Assembly: GCF_029784165.1 (NCBI RefSeq)
Contig: NC_073695.1
Span: 212,751,896-212,815,895, forward strand
DNA from: Wyeomyia smithii
Taxonomy: Eukaryota > Arthropoda > Insecta > Diptera > Culicidae
Direction of reading: 5' to 3'
Length of the DNA: 64,000 nt
Part shown: positions 34,739 through 46,000 of the stretch, piece after piece
How positions within the stretch are numbered: the stretch's first letter is position 1
How the letters are laid out: the number at the start of each line of letters is the position of its first letter
Made by a program: the position numbers and the translations under genes
The notes under the pieces: model-generated
Databases searched by the model: none
Told to the model about the DNA's origin: nothing
The model's input: the letters and a program-made list of their open reading frames with translations, nothing else

Positions 34739-34984
34739 TACTTTGCTTCATATCTTTGTTGAAAACTTACCTTTAATTGTTGTTGAAAAAGGCCAAATCA
34801 CTTAATTTTGTTTAAACAATTGACTCAGCTCATCGAGCGGCCATGACAGTTCAACCGAAATATAAACAACGAACATTCCCGCATAATTTTACAATCTAAC
34901 TCGCAATACGAAATCTGATTAGATTCATGCTTCACGATGTCTCGTGGTAATTTATGCGATGAAATGAGAAAGTTATTACCAAAA

Positions 34985-35190
34985 CTAAGAGATTATCGAC
35001 AGCGAGACCACGGAGGAGTGGAATGAATGCTGCTTGACAATCTAAGAGTTCAAGGTTCGAGTCCGGAAGGATACCCAAATATTACAGCGTGTGCTCACAT
35101 GAAAAAAATGCTGAAAATTAAAGACTTCCATTTGTAATTTACTATTCCTTGTGCAATATGAATAGAAAGGGATAAAAAATAAATAAATAA
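34985..35190 (+). mobile_element. tRNA-related SINE candidate
   Basis: A perfect RNA polymerase III B box GGTTCGAGTCC lies at 35054-35064, with upstream sequence of tRNA-like spacing (a weak A box near 35010-35025) and an AAATAAATAAATAA-type tail near 35175-35190. It is not a functional tRNA because no convincing acceptor or anticodon arm can be paired. It lies within the TCGCATAT repeat region. Confidence 0.5.
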
Positions 35191-35560
35191 TTGCTACTGA
35201 TCGCTGTTTTTTTATTAAAAGGAATGATTTTGGTCGCATGTTCTAATAAACGGAGACGTAGGAATATATGGCGAACTTCGCATAGATATCAAATAATTCG
35301 CCAATGTTGACTTATGAAGTCGCATTAGGTTATAAAAGAACCCGTAGTGTGTATTCATATGTCGCATATAGTTTCGTTTCAAATCGCAAATATGAAGTTG
35401 TGGAGTCGCATTGAATAATGAACCAACTCAGATAAGTAAACAAGCTTTAACAGTTAAAGTCGCATATATGAACTTTTTTCATCGTAAATGTGTTTTGATG
35501 TTTAAGAAATGCACGCATATCGCCTCCACTTTATGCGGATAAACAACTTTCGCAGCATCT

Positions 35561-36344
35561 TGTGCGATGTAATTATCACGTATAAATGCACGTACAATGC
35601 GATTACTGTTCGCGTTATACGCGTAAATTGGATGTCTGGGCATTGTGATTGGTATATTCCGTGCCTGCAGGCAGGCTTGTCATTCTCCTCAATATGTGGA
35701 AAGAGCAGAGTGAATATTCACCGCTCATTTCTTGTCCAGCATGAGCGTTGCGTGTAGCAACTTTTATTCTGCTTTGTGCTGTGTTTCTGCAGCTCACATA
35801 TAAATTAATACACTTGTTCCTTACACGACAACTGAGCAAAACAAGAGTGGTGAATCATTCCGGTGAGAACACATAGAAGTGCACCACGGTACACACTGTT
35901 GAGTTCAATTCGATTTTGAAAAGCAAGCATGCGCGACGAGCGGCTGGATTACGTGTTTTCAGTTTTGATAGATAGAGCAAACAACGCAATCTGCTTTTCT
36001 ACCTAGATGCTCCACCACATTTGAATGTTCCCTTAGGAGCGGCTCGAAACAGCGTCTGCTCTCTATGTTAGGAATGGCTGAACTACCATATTGCTAGTGC
36101 ACTCAGGATTCTAAACACCGAAGCCAAAAACCTGGTTGTATTCGGGACTTGAAACAGCGGAACCATGTTGATCCTCCTGTAATCTCGAAATTATTTCGAC
36201 CCAAAAAATTGATTTTGGAGCCATATAGTGTTTTCAACAAAGTTGTTCCGTTAATTATTCACCATTTTATAGAAATTGCATTTCAGTGACAATTTTTTTG
36301 AGTCAAAATAATTTCAGTCATATTTTTGCAGCTTTGCAAACAGT
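35561..36344. other. Non-coding stretch, nothing recognised
   Basis: Moderate GC, no supported ORF. The overlapping short ORFs at 35509-35839 lie on opposite strands and carry no motif. Confidence 0.3.
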
Positions 36345-37560
36345 GTACCACGCATTGGTATTTCTCGGACATCACCGACGTCAGAACCTACCAATGCGCC
36401 AACATTGTTTCGATTAGTTCACCTAGTGATGGTTAATTGGTACCGGCGTTTAAAGTAATCCGACGTCGCTGAAAACTGCCGGAAGAGAGTGCGCCGATTG
36501 ACACCCCTATCGAAGACTGAAATACCGTAAAAACAGCCATCAACGTCCTTGAGCATGTGGTTTGAATCCTGCGGAATACGTGGTTCGAAGAAAAGTGCGG
36601 GCAGGTGTTGGACGAGAAGAGTGCCGAGCGAAAAATAATGTTTCGTCAGGCCTGTCAGAACGTCAAGTGATATAGACTGGAGAGGAGTCCAGGAGAGCGC
36701 CGCCAGGAAGAGGAGAAGTTCGAACTAGAACAGTTGAGGCACTCTCAGAAGATACGAAGGTCCTATTACAAACGCAACGCTACTCCTACAGGTTTTGTGC
36801 CGCGAGCCACAATATGCCAAATTGAGGAAAGAAGTATTCTGGTGGACGTTCGTGAGATGACCGAAGGTTGGAAGCAGCACTTTGCCGAACACTTGAATGG
36901 CGTACAGTGAGAGAATCTAGAAGGCAAAGGAAATGACATTGTCAGTGCAGCAGAGGACGGGGATGTTCCACTCCCAACAATGGACGAAGTTAAGTATGCC
37001 ATCGCGGCTGGAGGATAATAAATCGTCTGGCAATGATGATGTTGGAGTGTAGCTTATTAAGATGGATTCGGACTAACTAGTTGACTGGCTGGACTGATTA
37101 TCAAGATTTGGGATACAGAACAGCTGCCGGAAAAGTAGATCCTTCTGAGGTTATCTGCACTGTCCACAAGAAGGCGACAAACTGAACTGTGAAAACTATC
37201 GTGCGGTCACTACTCTGAATACAACCTACAAAGTTGTTTTTGGATTCTTGGAAAGTTATCAAGCAGGCTTCGTAGAAGACTGGACAACAACAGGCCAGAT
37301 ATTCACTTTGCGACCGATCCCTTAAAAGTCCAGTGAACACAGAATCCCTACGCACCATTCATTCATCAGTTTCGAAAAGGCATATGGATGGTAACTTTGG
37401 ACGATACCAGCCGAGAGATCCGGAGGCGTATTGTCTACGGAAGTCGTGCCTAATATTGGCATCGCCGCCGTACTAAAACATGGCATCGACTGTGTCTTTT
37501 TAAGCGGTCGAGTAATGACTATCGTCGGCGATTTCGGATAGACCTTCGAAGACATCCTAA
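36345..37560 (+). pseudogene. RTE-like LINE relic (end of endonuclease to RT)
   Basis: Plus-strand frames with many shifts read FSDITDVRTYQCANI (end of the endonuclease, where the family has DVR-x-x-RGANI-x-SDH), then WFEEKCGQVLDEKSAERKIM, TEGWKQHFAEHLNG, and the reverse-transcriptase start EVKYAIARLEDNKSSGND, followed by NY-RA and TLN-TYK-type motifs near 37190-37240. It is the same style of LINE as at 27544-28830 and 57260-57880. Stops and frameshifts disable it, and it ends where the next LINE begins. Confidence 0.7.
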
Positions 37561-37564
37561 AATT

Positions 37565-38940
37565 TTTTGGAATTTCTTGAATTCTAAACGGAAACGTGCT
37601 ACAATTCTCGCAAACGTATGCCTCTATGATTTAGAATCTAAATCCGATTCTGATACGTGTGAAATGTTTGTACAGTTTTTCACTTCGGTGTTCGCTGATA
37701 AAACATCTACTCTCGACGCTAGGACTCCTGCAGAGTCTGATCCCGTCGATTTAGTAGACCTGGATTTATTACACATCTCTCCTGACATGATAAAAGCTGC
37801 TGCAAAGAATATTAAAACACTCGTACTCTGCAGGACTCGACGGAATCCCGGCAGTTATAATAAGTCGTTGTGTACACGCTTTAACCGAGCCCCTATGCCA
37901 CATTTACAACATTTTTTTCGAGCAAGACAAGTTCCCCACAGTTTGGAAACAAACTCACATGTTCCTGTAAAACGATGATCGCCGACTCGTTAGGAACTAC
38001 CGTGGCATAACCAGTCTTTCTGCTTCATCCAAATTATTCGGAATCATCGTGAGTACTTCTAAGCTCTTACGCACAAAGAGTTATATTTTTAGTGACCAAC
38101 ACGGCTTTATGCCTGGTCACTCACTAAGTACTCATTTGCTTGTTTTTACTTCGAGTTGTATATCGCACAAGGAACAAAATGCTAGAATCGATTTATACAG
38201 TTTTGAAAGCAGCGTTTGATCGGATTGACCATGAAATATTATTAAAGAAATTCTTCTGGCTTTGTGCATCGCAGAGGTTTGTCGGTTGGCTTAGCTCATA
38301 CTCATGTGATAGAGTTCTACGGGCAAAGCAAAGCAAAGACTCGAACCTACGACGACTGGCTATAGAGTTCTACGAGTACACATTAATTCCTGCTGTCCGT
38401 CACAGTTTTCAAATACCTCTGGCGTTCCACAAGGTAGCAACTTAGGATCTTTGCTTTTTACGCTGTTCTTCAATGATGTTTGCTTACTGCTGGATGTTGG
38501 CTGTAAACTAGTTAAAGCAGATGATCTTAAGCTGTATTTGATAATACGTTCAATCGACAACTCTCGACGGTTACAAGGCCTTTTGGTTAAGTTTGGTTAG
38601 CGTCAAGACCTTTTACTGCAGAATGATTCCAATTGTATTCAACTATCAAATTGATAATCAAGACCTAACATGTTTTGACCACGTTAGTGACCTTGGAATT
38701 TTCATGGATACCAACAACTTACGTTCAATCTACATCGTTCAAACATAATCGCTAAAGCCACGAGACAACATGGTTTCATTTCGAAAATTGCTCGCGACTT
38801 TATGGATCCTCATTGATCATTCCTCGAGAATGCTAGCTTGGTTAGGTGCCTCCAAAAACTAGTATGGAAGTTTCGTGACCCGATTAACCTACCTCGATAT
38901 TCTGACCGTTTCAGACTGAGTTCAATTTGATAGTGAGGCT
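37565..38940 (+). pseudogene. Jockey-type LINE relic (reverse transcriptase)
   Basis: An open frame of 133 codons (37577-37978) covers the region before the RT fingers (CEMFVQFFTSVFADKTSTLD, LLHISPDMIKAAAKNIKT). Frame-shifted continuations read NYRGITSLSASSKLFGIIVS, SDQHGFMPGHSLSTHLLVFT, then SGVPQGSNLGSLLFTLFFND, then KADDLKLYL in place of YADD, and IIAKATRQHGFISKIARDFM. These are RT blocks in the proper order for a jockey-superfamily element. It is in the same orientation as, and immediately follows, the RTE-like relic, which it probably interrupted. Confidence 0.75.
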
Positions 38941-39580
38941 ACATCTTAATGCTGTAACGCCCAATAAAGTAGAAGTAAACTCTTGGTTTCCAAATGAAAA
39001 AAAAAATCAGGAAAAACGTTACATATTTTGATCAACTGGAATAGAATCGCAAGCATATTGCAAAACAAACTTAATAGGGCGCTTTAAACTCAACCAACAA
39101 ATTTCAAAATGTCCTAATTAGAGTTTTGCTGAAATTTGTTTTTATTATACCTTCGTTTTAACAATTCGCCATTTATAAAATTTGAAAAACAATTGCTAAC
39201 AAATGAGAGTCATACCCACAACAAATAAAAACTGCATTAGTAATAATATTATATGGAAATAGAGACTGTAACTAAAAACCTGTGACTAGTTGATAATCTA
39301 TATTAGAAAGATTCCAAATAAGAAACAATTTGTATCGCATTTCTCATATTTTTGAGATGATATAACTTACACAGATGACTTTTACGCGATAACAGGCAGC
39401 ATAGTAGAACGGGTCATTCATCATTTCTGAAGAATTCAAACATTTTGCTACTGTAATCCAAACCCACACTGTGCTGACATTTAGAACTAACTTTCACAAG
39501 TGCTACCTCTGTTTGTCTGTGCTAACGCCTACGGTAACGCTGGTGACAAGTGCTATTTATTACCTCGTACAATAACGGGG
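38941..39580. other. AT-rich non-coding stretch
   Basis: No gene or repeat recognised. Confidence 0.35.
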
Positions 39581-40170
39581 CAACAATGTTCGTTCCACAG
39601 ACACAGATCTGACTAAATATCTGGAAAATAACAGCACCGAACATCGTACGCATTCAACTTGCCTCGGAATTCGTGGGAAATGTCTCTTGCACCCACCACC
39701 CGCCAACCACCGCTGGGCAGCTATAAGTGCATGGGTTTTCCGCGGAACCGCTCACGCTAGGCAACCACCGACGACGACACGGTGTTGAATGAAAAATCCG
39801 ACAGCACCGTTCGCAATCACAAAAGACAGCCTGTAGGTATGTTGGGTACCCAGCTGACAGCATGCGAGAGAGAGAGCATCCGGGAGCAAGGACAAAATCC
39901 AGCAGCCAGAGCAGTGATCTGCTACAGAGAGAGAAAAAAAACTCTGATGCGGAAAGCGCGGAAGGATGCTGGAATTTACGTTTCAATGGCACTCGTACCT
40001 TCGTCCTGAACGCAAACATTCGACACTGATAACAGCCTGCCGTGGTGTGCGTGCGGGAAAGTTCCCCACCCGCGCTGATGGCATGGAGGCAGACAGCTTT
40101 CGGATGCTGTTTCGAAGCTGTGCGTTGCAAAGTTCAGCGCCGGGACTGATTACCGATTGAACAATGTTAA
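39581..40170. promoter_or_regulatory. GC-elevated, GAGA-containing block upstream of Alk
   Basis: GC content rises sharply. GAGAGAGAG occurs near 39865 and 39926, the kind of sequence bound by GAGA factor in fly promoters. ORFs on both strands (for example 158 codons at 39654-40130, minus) overlap each other and have no recognisable domain. I infer an upstream regulatory region or a non-coding leader exon of Alk. Confidence 0.3.
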
Positions 40171-40670
40171 ACGGGTTTTATTTTGCGGATACATTTTAGC
40201 ATACACATTCAAAGCTTACAGAACATCGATAGTAAATAAAAACTGTCTTAGCATGAATTGTAGAAAACTAATAATAATGCGTTGCAGTTTGCATGAAAAT
40301 ATCATTTGTAAAGGGTTTTGAACAATATCTGCTAACTACTTTGGAAAAAGTTTGAAAAGCAAGATGAAAATCGGGATGAAATACAGGACAACAATTTTAT
40401 TAACAGCTTCGCCGCATTTGAATGATTCCTTTCGAAAAAAAAAACATCGTGATTTTCCCACAAATTGCATTTTTCCCTGAAATTATGACAATAAATGAAA
40501 ATTTTTGTACTGTACTGAATCATGCATCAAGTTGAAGTCTAACGTTAACATTCAATCCGCAAAGCCAATTTTTACTGATAACACTCCTTTGAGCAGCAAT
40601 TCCGGAATTACCATCGAGTATCGCTTCGATCCGATTGATACCGTTTCAAACAATCCACAATAAAAACAAA
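40171..40670. other. AT-rich non-coding stretch
   Basis: No gene or repeat recognised between two GC-elevated blocks. Confidence 0.35.
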
Positions 40671-41280
40671 ATCCAGTTATCTATCCCGCTGTGATCCTAA
40701 GTGGACCCCGATACGGAGGACAATAAGCGTACGTGAACCTCCAATCCTTGGTGGTAAGAGCATAGTGCTACGGGTGGAAGGCCAGTATGTCAACGGTTCA
40801 TGGAAATAGAGGGAGGGAGGCGCGATAGATTTTCCTTTTACATCATTGCCGATTCGCTGAACATTTCGAAGTAACAAAATACGGGAGAACGCGCGCTTAG
40901 CCGAGAGAAAAAGTAAAAAGAGAGAGTGTGTGTGTATGTGGATGAGAGAGAGAGAAAGCTGAAAGTTTACAGAGCCAGTTGCTTTCTGGCAGCAAATCCA
41001 CAGCATCCCTTTTTGTATGCTGGCAGGTCTGAATCTTCGCACAGGCAGCAAACGCGAGAGCACTTATCGCTCACAGGAGCTAGCCATCCAGCAGCAGCAG
41101 AAGCAGAAGCTGCTTTTAGAGCATCGCGTGTGTGAAAAGTGAAAAGTGATCCCCGATTCATGAAAAAGGCGAAAAAATTTTCCTGCACAGCAAGTGCGGA
41201 ATGGACTCGAAACGCCATTAAATCGTCGCGTGCGTGCGGTTGTGAAGGCGATCGGAGCTAAGCCAGGTTCAGTGTGATCG
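40671..41280 (+). promoter_or_regulatory. Alk: Candidate Alk promoter region
   Basis: A GC-elevated block includes AGAGAGAGTGTGTGTGTATG and GAGAGAGAGAAAG (about 40918-40958), potential GAGA-factor sites. An arthropod initiator-like GTTCAGTG lies at 41267-41274 and GCGATCG, which fits the fly pause-button consensus KCGRWCG, about 20 bp before it. There is no TATA box at the usual distance. The start site is a guess from motifs; CAGE or RNA-seq would settle it. Confidence 0.3.
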
Positions 41281-42352
41281 GATATCGTGGGTGCTAGAAA
41301 GGACTGTCCCGATAACGCGTGAACTGTGCCCATTTGCTTGCGATAGATCTCGAACGTGTAGACTTTTGCGTTTCTGCCTGGTCTTTTTCCTGGTTGGTGA
41401 GGCGAAGAAAAAAAAACGGACGGGGCGTCGACTTGTACGGTGCGAAGGAACTTTTCCCTTTCGGAACATCCTTGCGCCGTGGTCAAAGTGAATCTCGTCG
41501 AGATGAAAATGGGGAAATCACGGATTTCTCGGTGATTTTTTCTAGGGAGGGGATCTAGTGATGTAAAAAGTTATCGAAAATGGAAGCTTTGTTGGAAAAA
41601 GGATAACTAGCTGAAAAGCATGCACCAACATGAAAGTGTTAATTATGAGTGATAAGAAATATTTCTAAGTGGAAAGAAAAAATCTTTGCGGCAGAAATCG
41701 GTGTTACGCACTATCATTTTGTCTAGCAGTGATGAGATGGTCGCTGATAAGTCCTTCCATTCGACGATGAGTGATGGCGACGAGAAAAAGAAGAAGTATG
41801 GTGTTCATAACTGAAGCTCGGCCGCCTCAGCGAAGATCCAAGAGAAAACTGCAAGTGTAAATCGAACACCACAAAATGAAGTGTGAAATAATCTCCCAGT
41901 ATAATTCCAAAAAACATTGTTTCATAATGTCCCAAGGGATAACTATTGTGACCATAAATCTATCCGATAAAATTTCCAGCTGAACATTTTTCCATCAAAA
42001 AACAGTGCGAGTACTACAGCAGGAGTAAAGGAAGTCGAAGAAAAAAAAAGGAGCCGTCGTAGTGGAGAAGCAGGCTGTGGAGTTGCAGGAGCGCAAGGAT
42101 TTTCATCTGTAAGCTCCTCCGATTTTCGAAAGTATACACACACAGCATCCACCACCCATCGTCATCTACTCGGCTCTCGAAATCTTCTGCCGAATCTCTC
42201 TGTCGCTCTCGTGCTCGCACCATCCTTTCGCGAACCAACACCAATGCAACCGCATACCAACACTACTGGTGCGAACTTCGCGGAGAGTACTGTGAGAAGG
42301 TAAAATACTAAAAATCAGCCACAACAACAATAACAACAAAAACCTCCAAAAA
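41271..42352 (+). other. Alk: Alk 5' leader (UTR), possibly with an intron
   Basis: The 1.1 kb before the start codon is GC-elevated, free of recognised repeats and interrupted by stops in all frames, as expected of an insect receptor gene leader. A 20-codon upstream ORF starts at 42244 and ends at 42303. Sequence before the start codon (AACAACAATAACAACAAAAA) is A-rich, typical of insect start contexts. The upstream boundary is uncertain, and AAGGTAAAA at about 42297 could be a weak donor. Confidence 0.5.
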
Positions 42353-43090
42353 ATGCCAAAACCTACGACTTACGGATTAACCTTAGCGTCATTGCTGGAT
42401 GCTGGTAGGTGGCGAACGCTAGAGCTGATAGTTCTAGTTCTAGTATGCCTTCTGGACCAGGCGGCAGGGCAGCGACCGCTTAGCAATGCTACCTTCGGTT
42501 CATCGCACAACTCAACGGGTGTGATCAATGTCCTGCAAACCTCGACAACCAGACACCCACCGGAGCTGGAGGCAGAACACCACCAGCATCCGGCGCACAG
42601 TAGCAGTGCCAGCAATCAGATCGTCGAGGACAACGTTAGTGGTGAAAATGGCATTCCACCACCGCCACCCAGCATTAACGAAATCACGTCCGAAACGGGG
42701 CCCCGCAATGGGGCTCTTGATATGGTCCAGCGCAGTCGGAGTATCAACCCTTACTTTCCGACGCCGGCATCTGCGCAAGGATCCGGCGGCGACGATGGAC
42801 ACAACAGCCAACGAAATTTACCGTTCAACCCACGGCGACGAAAACCGATCTCCGGGATGTCCGAGCTGCGTAAATTCAACCAGCAGAAAATGGCCGCAGC
42901 GGCCGCTAATGAGAACGGCATCGAGCGGGGGAACGACAGCAGCTACTCGCGGCAGCACTTTCTCGGTAGCGGTAATGTCGGCATGCCGGTGCAGTCACCC
43001 GGTTGGGGTGGGCAGCGACGCGGCCGGCCGTACGATAACCGGCAGGGAGACGATCCATTGCGGACGATCCGGGAGAAGTTTAACAATGAG
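42353..43090 (+). CDS. Alk: Alk coding exon 1 (signal peptide, N-terminal region)
   Basis: Starts at the ATG that opens directly into a signal peptide (LELIVLVLVCLLDQAAG) and runs 246 codons to FNNE, ending GAG before GTGAGT, phase 0. The region after the signal is rich in Ser, Asn, Pro, His and Gln, with no domain, as is usual for the fly protein's N-terminus. The ORF continues 27 codons into the intron by chance. Confidence 0.9.
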
Positions 43091-46000
43091 GTGAGTACCT
43101 TTGGGATTCCTAATGAAAACTGTCTTTATTTTTATTTCTGTTGCCTGGAAAAAAAGTATTATTCGTTTTAAACACTTCTGAATCTTTACACACAATGTTT
43201 TTAATTTTTACATTATGTTTGATTATGTTATTATGTATTATGTTGATATTATGTACTAGTTTTGAGAGCATCCCATTAAAAATGTACACATTGTTAGTAT
43301 TTATCAAGCAGCAAAAATTCGGAATACAAATGCTTGACAAAAGTTCAAAGCCATAAGCGCCAAGCCTCAATCAGGTCTTCAATCTAGTTCTTATAGGTCA
43401 AACTTTTAATTGCAACTCTCAAGTGGAAGCTTGAAAACTTAAAGCCTAAGATCCAAGTTCTAGTACTGAATTTCAACTCTCTTATCTCAAATTCTAACTA
43501 TTATTTATTATAATTTGAGCCAAAATTTTTAAATCCAAAATCCCTATTCAAAATATTTTTAGTTGTGAGTCCCCAAATCCAACAGGTTTTGTTTGGTATG
43601 TTCAAAACTGTGATACTAAGTGTCAAGCCAAACCAAGTGACATGTCAAAGTTTTACATCAAAGCAAAAAAGGTAAAAAAGCAAACTATAGGTGAACATAT
43701 TCAAATCAAAATTCATGTGCCGTAACCTGGGATGACTGTGCTCAGCGGGGTGGTTATGATCACTTTACTCCTTTTTGGAATTTGTGAGATATAGTGCTTG
43801 GAATTTGTTATAATACCCACTGATTATGTCGTAACATGTCTACGTCTACTGCTTTCCATGCATTTTTCGCTTATTATTAAATGTTTTCATGGGAAAATTT
43901 CAATTGAAAATAAAGTGGATTTTTCTGCATACAAACAGGTTCGAACAGATACAAAATACAAAATTACAAAATTACATTAGTTCTTGAGATGAATAATCGT
44001 TATAATGATAACGATTTTCCTCATTGTTTCTGCATTTTTTTCCTAAAAGCAATTCAAGAATTAATAAGTTCAATGGCGTAATGTATGCTTTTTGAACGAC
44101 ACGACATCACCTGCTTTGAAAATATTATCTATTGGGCAAATCACATTTCATGTAAATATGTTTTTGGTTATTTTAAACCCCTTTTCCCCTCCGTGGATAA
44201 CACTGGTAAACACAGGGGTGACAATGTGCAGCTCGATTTTACTATTTTCGGGTACGTTACGTACTGCCAGTTTTACATCATAACACCCATCAGCAATCAT
44301 TTATTTTTGTTCGAGTAACTCGAAACGAGGTACGCAATCTTTTATTTTTCCTAACCCACTTAAAGTGTTTTAGGATGCCTAATTTGGTAAAAACAATGGA
44401 GTTTTATTCTGAATTCATAAAAAATTAAGTAATCAAAGTCACCCTGGATTGCAAATTGATGTTAAACACAGAATTGTTACTAAACTTTTCAGGCAGTGAA
44501 TCAATAACAATTAAAAAGACATTGGATTTGTTTCAATGACGACTCTGGTTTTATTCATATGCATTCGGTTCCACGTTACTGGCACCAGCGTCAGTAAATT
44601 CTGTTGCTCGCTATCGGTTGCTGACGGTGATGAGGGATGCACGAGCCTTTGATACGCACCGACTCGCGAAAGTAATCAACTGAAAAAACTGATCGTTTTC
44701 CCAAAACCGAAGTCTACCGAAACACTACGATTTTGTGTTATTATACACAATTATGGAACAATGATATTCTGATTTCGATCTCTGTCAATGTATTCATTAC
44801 GCAACTATTGCGTTATCCTTTCGACACATTTGTTGTGCAAAGCCAGAGCATTTAATGTGCGTTTTGAGAGGACACATCGGTTGATGTAAGCTTGAACTTT
44901 TGCGTGTAGTGAATCGATCAGTTCATATTTGCATTAAGGGGGGGGGGGGGTGGTTAGGGTTTTGAAGGCAGAAAAAACAGGTTTTTACAGTTTTTTTTTT
45001 TGGCGTACGGTGAAAGTAAATTTATTTCTGATTATTGTACATTAAAGAGTAGTAATTGAACTATATTCTGTAAAATATTGGTTGAAAAATATTGAAAATT
45101 GACCGAATGGTAGCAATTCTTCGCAGGCGCCTTAGAAAAAATACTTTTTGCGGTGCACGTCATACCTCAGCACTGGATCATCTGAAATGAAATAACCAAA
45201 GTTTTTCCTTTGGTTTTAATGTCCCTCTAGGTATCTCTGTCGAGTTTTTCAATTTTTTTTTTTAATTTTTGAACTTTTTACAAGACTTGAAAGTGAAAAT
45301 ACCGATTTTTGGCCTAAATTCATGACTATTGTTGTTAATAATAAAAAAAATAAAATCAAAAACGAAAAAATCTCAACAGGGTTACCTCATAAATTATGGA
45401 AGGAAATACTGTAAAAAATTTGAGAACGATCGGTTGAATAGATTTTGAGATACAGAGTGCACCGACTCAAAAAACATCGATTTGAGAAAAACGCGTTTAT
45501 AGTTTTTCGAAGCGAAAAGCCCCCGATAAAACTTAGTAAGCTATTTATTTTTTATTTTACTCACATAGAATCATCAATGCCGGGACCATAGAGTATAGAA
45601 CTTTCGTCAAGAATGTCAATAAAAAAAATCACTTTTTTTTAACCCTCAAAACCCATCCCCCCCCCCTTAACCTAGTCAGTACCAAGATCATCAGTATTGA
45701 TTACTGCTTGCACTGCTTCACTACAAATCATCATGATTTTGAGCCGTCCAATCCATGCGACAAATGTTGCCTTAAATAGACGCAATATTGATGTGGTAAC
45801 GCACAGTCCAACTTTTGCGTGTTCATTATAAAAATATCAGAAATTTTTTAACACAATATGTTCTTAAAATCTTTAAGAAATTTTGAAAAAGTGATCAGTC
45901 ACTATGATACTAATCATTGACATTTAAATCATTTATTTCTTTTAAATACAATGGGATGGGGTGCAAATAACTTGGTTCATGTAGATATTTTTCGAAACAG

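Larger units (their letters stand above)
29832..35560. repeat. Old TCGCATAT-rich repeat array, broken by at least four insertions
   Basis: A unit of roughly 330 bp can be followed: CAACCAAAAGTCGCATATGATTG at 29834 reappears as CAACTAAAAATCGCATAAGATTA at 30580, each followed by GGATTACCTCGTATAAAGTTC and TCGTATAGCTGTATGA. TTTGC(G)AACTT-TGCGAT and GATAAACTCATAT also recur. Further diverged pieces occur at 33370-33700, 34890-34980 and 35200-35560. It is interrupted at 29941, 30844, 33763 and about 34985 by unrelated elements. Confidence 0.6.

Noticed and set aside
34985..35190. Functional tRNA gene
   Set aside because: A perfect B box exists but no acceptor or anticodon stem pairs convincingly, and an A-rich tail follows, so a SINE fits better.
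29832..35560. CRISPR-like regular repeats
   Set aside because: Repeats are long, diverged and irregularly spaced in a eukaryotic genome; not an array of that kind.
39654..40130. 158-codon minus-strand ORF in the GC-elevated block
   Set aside because: Rich in Cys, Ser and Arg without a domain, and overlapped by plus-strand ORFs of similar length, as expected in GC-rich leader DNA.
41064..41486. 140-codon minus-strand ORF over the Alk leader
   Set aside because: It is antisense to the leader, has no domain, and no minus-strand promoter or splice sites were seen.
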